Source: Ga0077527 sp049433545 (GTDB lineage Bacteria > Pseudomonadota > Gammaproteobacteria > Burkholderiales > SG8-41). Taken from it: a stretch of 32,937 bases of DNA. The notes under the pieces were generated by a model. That model searched no databases. It saw only the letters and a list, made by a program, of their open reading frames with translations, and was not told the DNA's origin. Every line of letters begins with the position of its first letter. The stretch's first letter is position 1. Positions 31,356 to 32,937 of this stretch are shown piece by piece. The translations under genes and the position numbers were made by a program. Location of the stretch: contig JBMTEY010000012.1 in the NCBI GenBank assembly GCA_049433545.1, positions 1 to 32,937 of the forward strand, in the 5' to 3' direction.

Positions 31356-31865
31356 ATGTCCGACCCGACACCACCAGACGACGCCAAGGATGTAATCGAC
31401 CGGGCGGATGCATTGCTGCAACGCCATCGCCGGGCTGCGCCCGGAGGCAGCGGGGCTCCCGCGCCTGCCGCGGAGTCCGCGGCAGGCATACCGACCCTGA
31501 CTGACGTCGTAGTCGAGGGTGAAGTACTGCCCCGTGCCAACCCGGCCCCGCAAGCTGCGCCGGACAGGCGCGCCGGCGGCGGCGAAGTCGTATCACGGGT
31601 GCAGGCACAGAATATTGGGCACTCAATTCATCTCTGCATCAAGCGCAGCCTGAACGACCAGATTGCCAAGGTCGTTGAGGAACGTTACCTGCCGGAAATC
31701 GGTGCCGCACTGGAGCAGGCTTTGTCACGGGTTACGGGGGAACTGCAGTCCGGAATTGCCGAAATGGTGCGCGCCTCGGTGGCCGAAACGCTGCAGGCGC
31801 AGCTGCGGCAACTGCAGCCGCCCCCTGCTGCGGCCGCGGCCTCCGGTATAATCCTCGACGCCTAA
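31356..31865 (+). CDS. Uncharacterised protein between holC and valS
   Basis: Protein of 169 residues that I do not recognise. Residues 1-75 are proline- and alanine-rich and probably disordered, with the motif GIPTLTDVVVEGEVLP in the middle. Residues about 80-155 form an amphipathic helical region (SIHLCIKRSLNDQIAKVVEERYLPEIGAALEQALSRV), ending with repeated glutamines and alanines (AQLRQLQPPPAA). No membrane segment or signal peptide. Similar short proteins between holC and valS occur in other betaproteobacteria as far as I remember. The stop lies 24 bases before valS. Confidence 0.75.
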   Translation: MSDPTPPDDAKDVIDRADALLQRHRRAAPGGSGAPAPAAESAAGIPTLTDVVVEGEVLPRANPAPQAAPDRRAGGGEVVSRVQAQNIGHSIHLCIKRSLNDQIAKVVEERYLPEIGAALEQALSRVTGELQSGIAEMVRASVAETLQAQLRQLQPPPAAAAASGIILDA

Positions 31866-31889
31866 GCCGCATCGCCCCCGCCCGCACAA

Positions 31890-32937
31890 ATGGATCTCCC
31901 GAAAAGTTTCGAACCCGCGACCATCGAGTCGCGCTGGTACCCGACGTGGGAAAAAAACGGCTATTTCAAGGCCGGTCTCGACACCGCGAACAGCAACGCC
32001 TACTGCATACAACTGCCGCCACCCAATGTAACCGGCGTGCTGCACATGGGCCACGCCTTCAATCAGACCATCATGGACGGGCTGACGCGTTATCACCGCA
32101 TGAGCGGCTACAACACCTTGTGGCAGCCCGGCACCGATCACGCCGGCATCGCCACCGAGATGGTGGTCACCCGCCAGCTTGAACAGCAAGGACAGTCGCG
32201 CAATGCGCTGGGCCGCGAGGCGTTCATCGAAAAAGTCTGGCAGTGGAAGGAGCAGTCGGGCTCAACCATCACCCGCCAGATGCGCCGGCTCGGCGCCTCC
32301 TGCGACTGGGAACGCGAGCGCTTCACGATGGATGAGCCGCTGGCGAAACTGGTCATCCACACTTTCGTCAAACTTCACCGGGACGGCCTGATCTACCGCG
32401 GCGTGCGCCTGTCGAACTGGGATCCCGTGCTGCACACGGTGATCTCCGACCTCGAGGTTCAGTCCGAGGAAGAGGACGGCAAGCTGTGGCATATCCGCTA
32501 CCCGCTCGCCGACGGCAGCGGCCACCTCACCGTCGCCACCACGCGTCCGGAAACCCTGCTCGGCGACGCCGCAGTCGCCGTCCATCCTGAAGACGAACGG
32601 TATCGCGGGCTGGTCGGGCGCCAGGTCATGCTGCCACTGACCGGTCGCACGATCCCGGTAATCGCCGATGAATACGTCGACAAGGCTTTCGGCACCGGCT
32701 GCGTGAAAATCACGCCGGCGCACGATTTCAACGACTACCAGGTGGGATTGCGCCATAACCTGCCGCAGATCAACATCTTCACCCTCGACGCCGCGATCAA
32801 CGACCGCGCGCCGGAAAAATACCGCGGGCTCGACCGCTACGTCGCGCGCGAGCGCATCGTAGCCGACCTCAGGGCGCAGGGTCTGCTCGAGTCAGAAAAA
32901 CCGCACCGCATGGTGGTGCCGCGTGGTGACCGCACCG
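31890..32937 (+). CDS. valS: Valyl-tRNA synthetase (5' part, cut by window edge)
   Basis: N-terminal 349 residues of a class I synthetase. The HIGH motif is HMGH in PPPNVTGVLHMGHAFNQT, followed by YNTLWQPGTDHAGIATEMVV. The CP1 editing domain, which clears threonyl-tRNA-Val, begins with YPLADGSGHLTVATTRPETLLGD and continues through KITPAHDFNDYQVG. The KMSKS motif lies outside the window. It starts with ATG 31890 in the same direction as holC. The symbol is secure from sequence. Confidence 0.97.
   Translation, partial: MDLPKSFEPATIESRWYPTWEKNGYFKAGLDTANSNAYCIQLPPPNVTGVLHMGHAFNQTIMDGLTRYHRMSGYNTLWQPGTDHAGIATEMVVTRQLEQQGQSRNALGREAFIEKVWQWKEQSGSTITRQMRRLGASCDWERERFTMDEPLAKLVIHTFVKLHRDGLIYRGVRLSNWDPVLHTVISDLEVQSEEEDGKLWHIRYPLADGSGHLTVATTRPETLLGDAAVAVHPEDERYRGLVGRQVMLPLTGRTIPVIADEYVDKAFGTGCVKITPAHDFNDYQVGLRHNLPQINIFTLDAAINDRAPEKYRGLDRYVARERIVADLRAQGLLESEKPHRMVVPRGDRT

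Overview
This window looks like the chromosome of a free-living betaproteobacterium, near the Rhodocyclales, Nitrosomonadales and Burkholderiales; I cannot name the genus. The grounds are the high GC content, the strong G/C bias at third codon positions, betaproteobacterial gene order (rplU-rpmA-obgE-proB-CNP1; rppH, proS and a lytic transglycosylase; ilvI-ilvH-ilvC-psd-pssA-leuA; lptF and lptG opposite pepA-holC-valS), and lineage-typical small families (PP0621, CNP1-like, DUF2069, DUF3619, DUF3106). I see no insertion sequence, phage gene, rRNA or CRISPR array. This is mostly core chromosome.

Layout. 1-1366 is the 5' part of nrdA on the minus strand, with a promoter carrying two NrdR-type boxes. 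1703-5470 is a minus-strand operon: a PP0621-family zinc-motif protein, sensor kinase PilS, sigma-54 activator PilR, and the peptidoglycan-recycling amidase AmpD. 5740-6833 holds tRNA-Pro(CGG) and the octaprenyl diphosphate synthase gene ispB (minus). 7028-9850 is rplU-rpmA-obgE-proB (plus). 9868-10416 is a CNP1-like lipoprotein/exported protein gene. 10479-12931 is a compact redox module (rubrerythrin, eight-cysteine plus CCG-type Fe-S oxidoreductase, DUF3501), followed by rppH and a spermidine-synthase-like gene. 14755-18066 (plus) holds proS, a lytic transglycosylase, a WrbA-type flavoprotein and DUF2069. 18041-24963 (minus) is one branched-chain amino acid and phosphatidylethanolamine cluster: ilvI, ilvH, ilvC, psd, pssA, leuA, DUF2905. 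Divergent from it, 25198-27009 carries an ECF-like sigma factor with DUF3619, DUF3106 and RDD membrane proteins. The rest is lptF/lptG (minus) and pepA, holC, an unknown gene and partial valS (plus).

How the genes work together. IlvI/IlvH/IlvC and LeuA catalyse steps of valine, isoleucine and leucine synthesis, and PssA/Psd make phosphatidylethanolamine. leuA has its own promoter and a short leader reading frame rich in leucine codons near its end, so leucine attenuation is likely. LptF and LptG form the inner-membrane LPS extraction complex with LptB (not in the window). PilS/PilR control type IV pili in related bacteria.

The most interesting items are: (i) the rubrerythrin/Fe-S/DUF3501 module with its own promoter and palindrome, seemingly inserted between CNP1 and rppH; (ii) the sigma factor plus DUF3619/DUF3106/RDD operon, where DUF3619 has the topology of an anti-sigma factor; (iii) the leuA leader; (iv) two genes whose best-supported starts are non-standard codons (CTG for the sigma factor, ATC for DUF2905). 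All functional statements come from reading the sequence; no database search was run.
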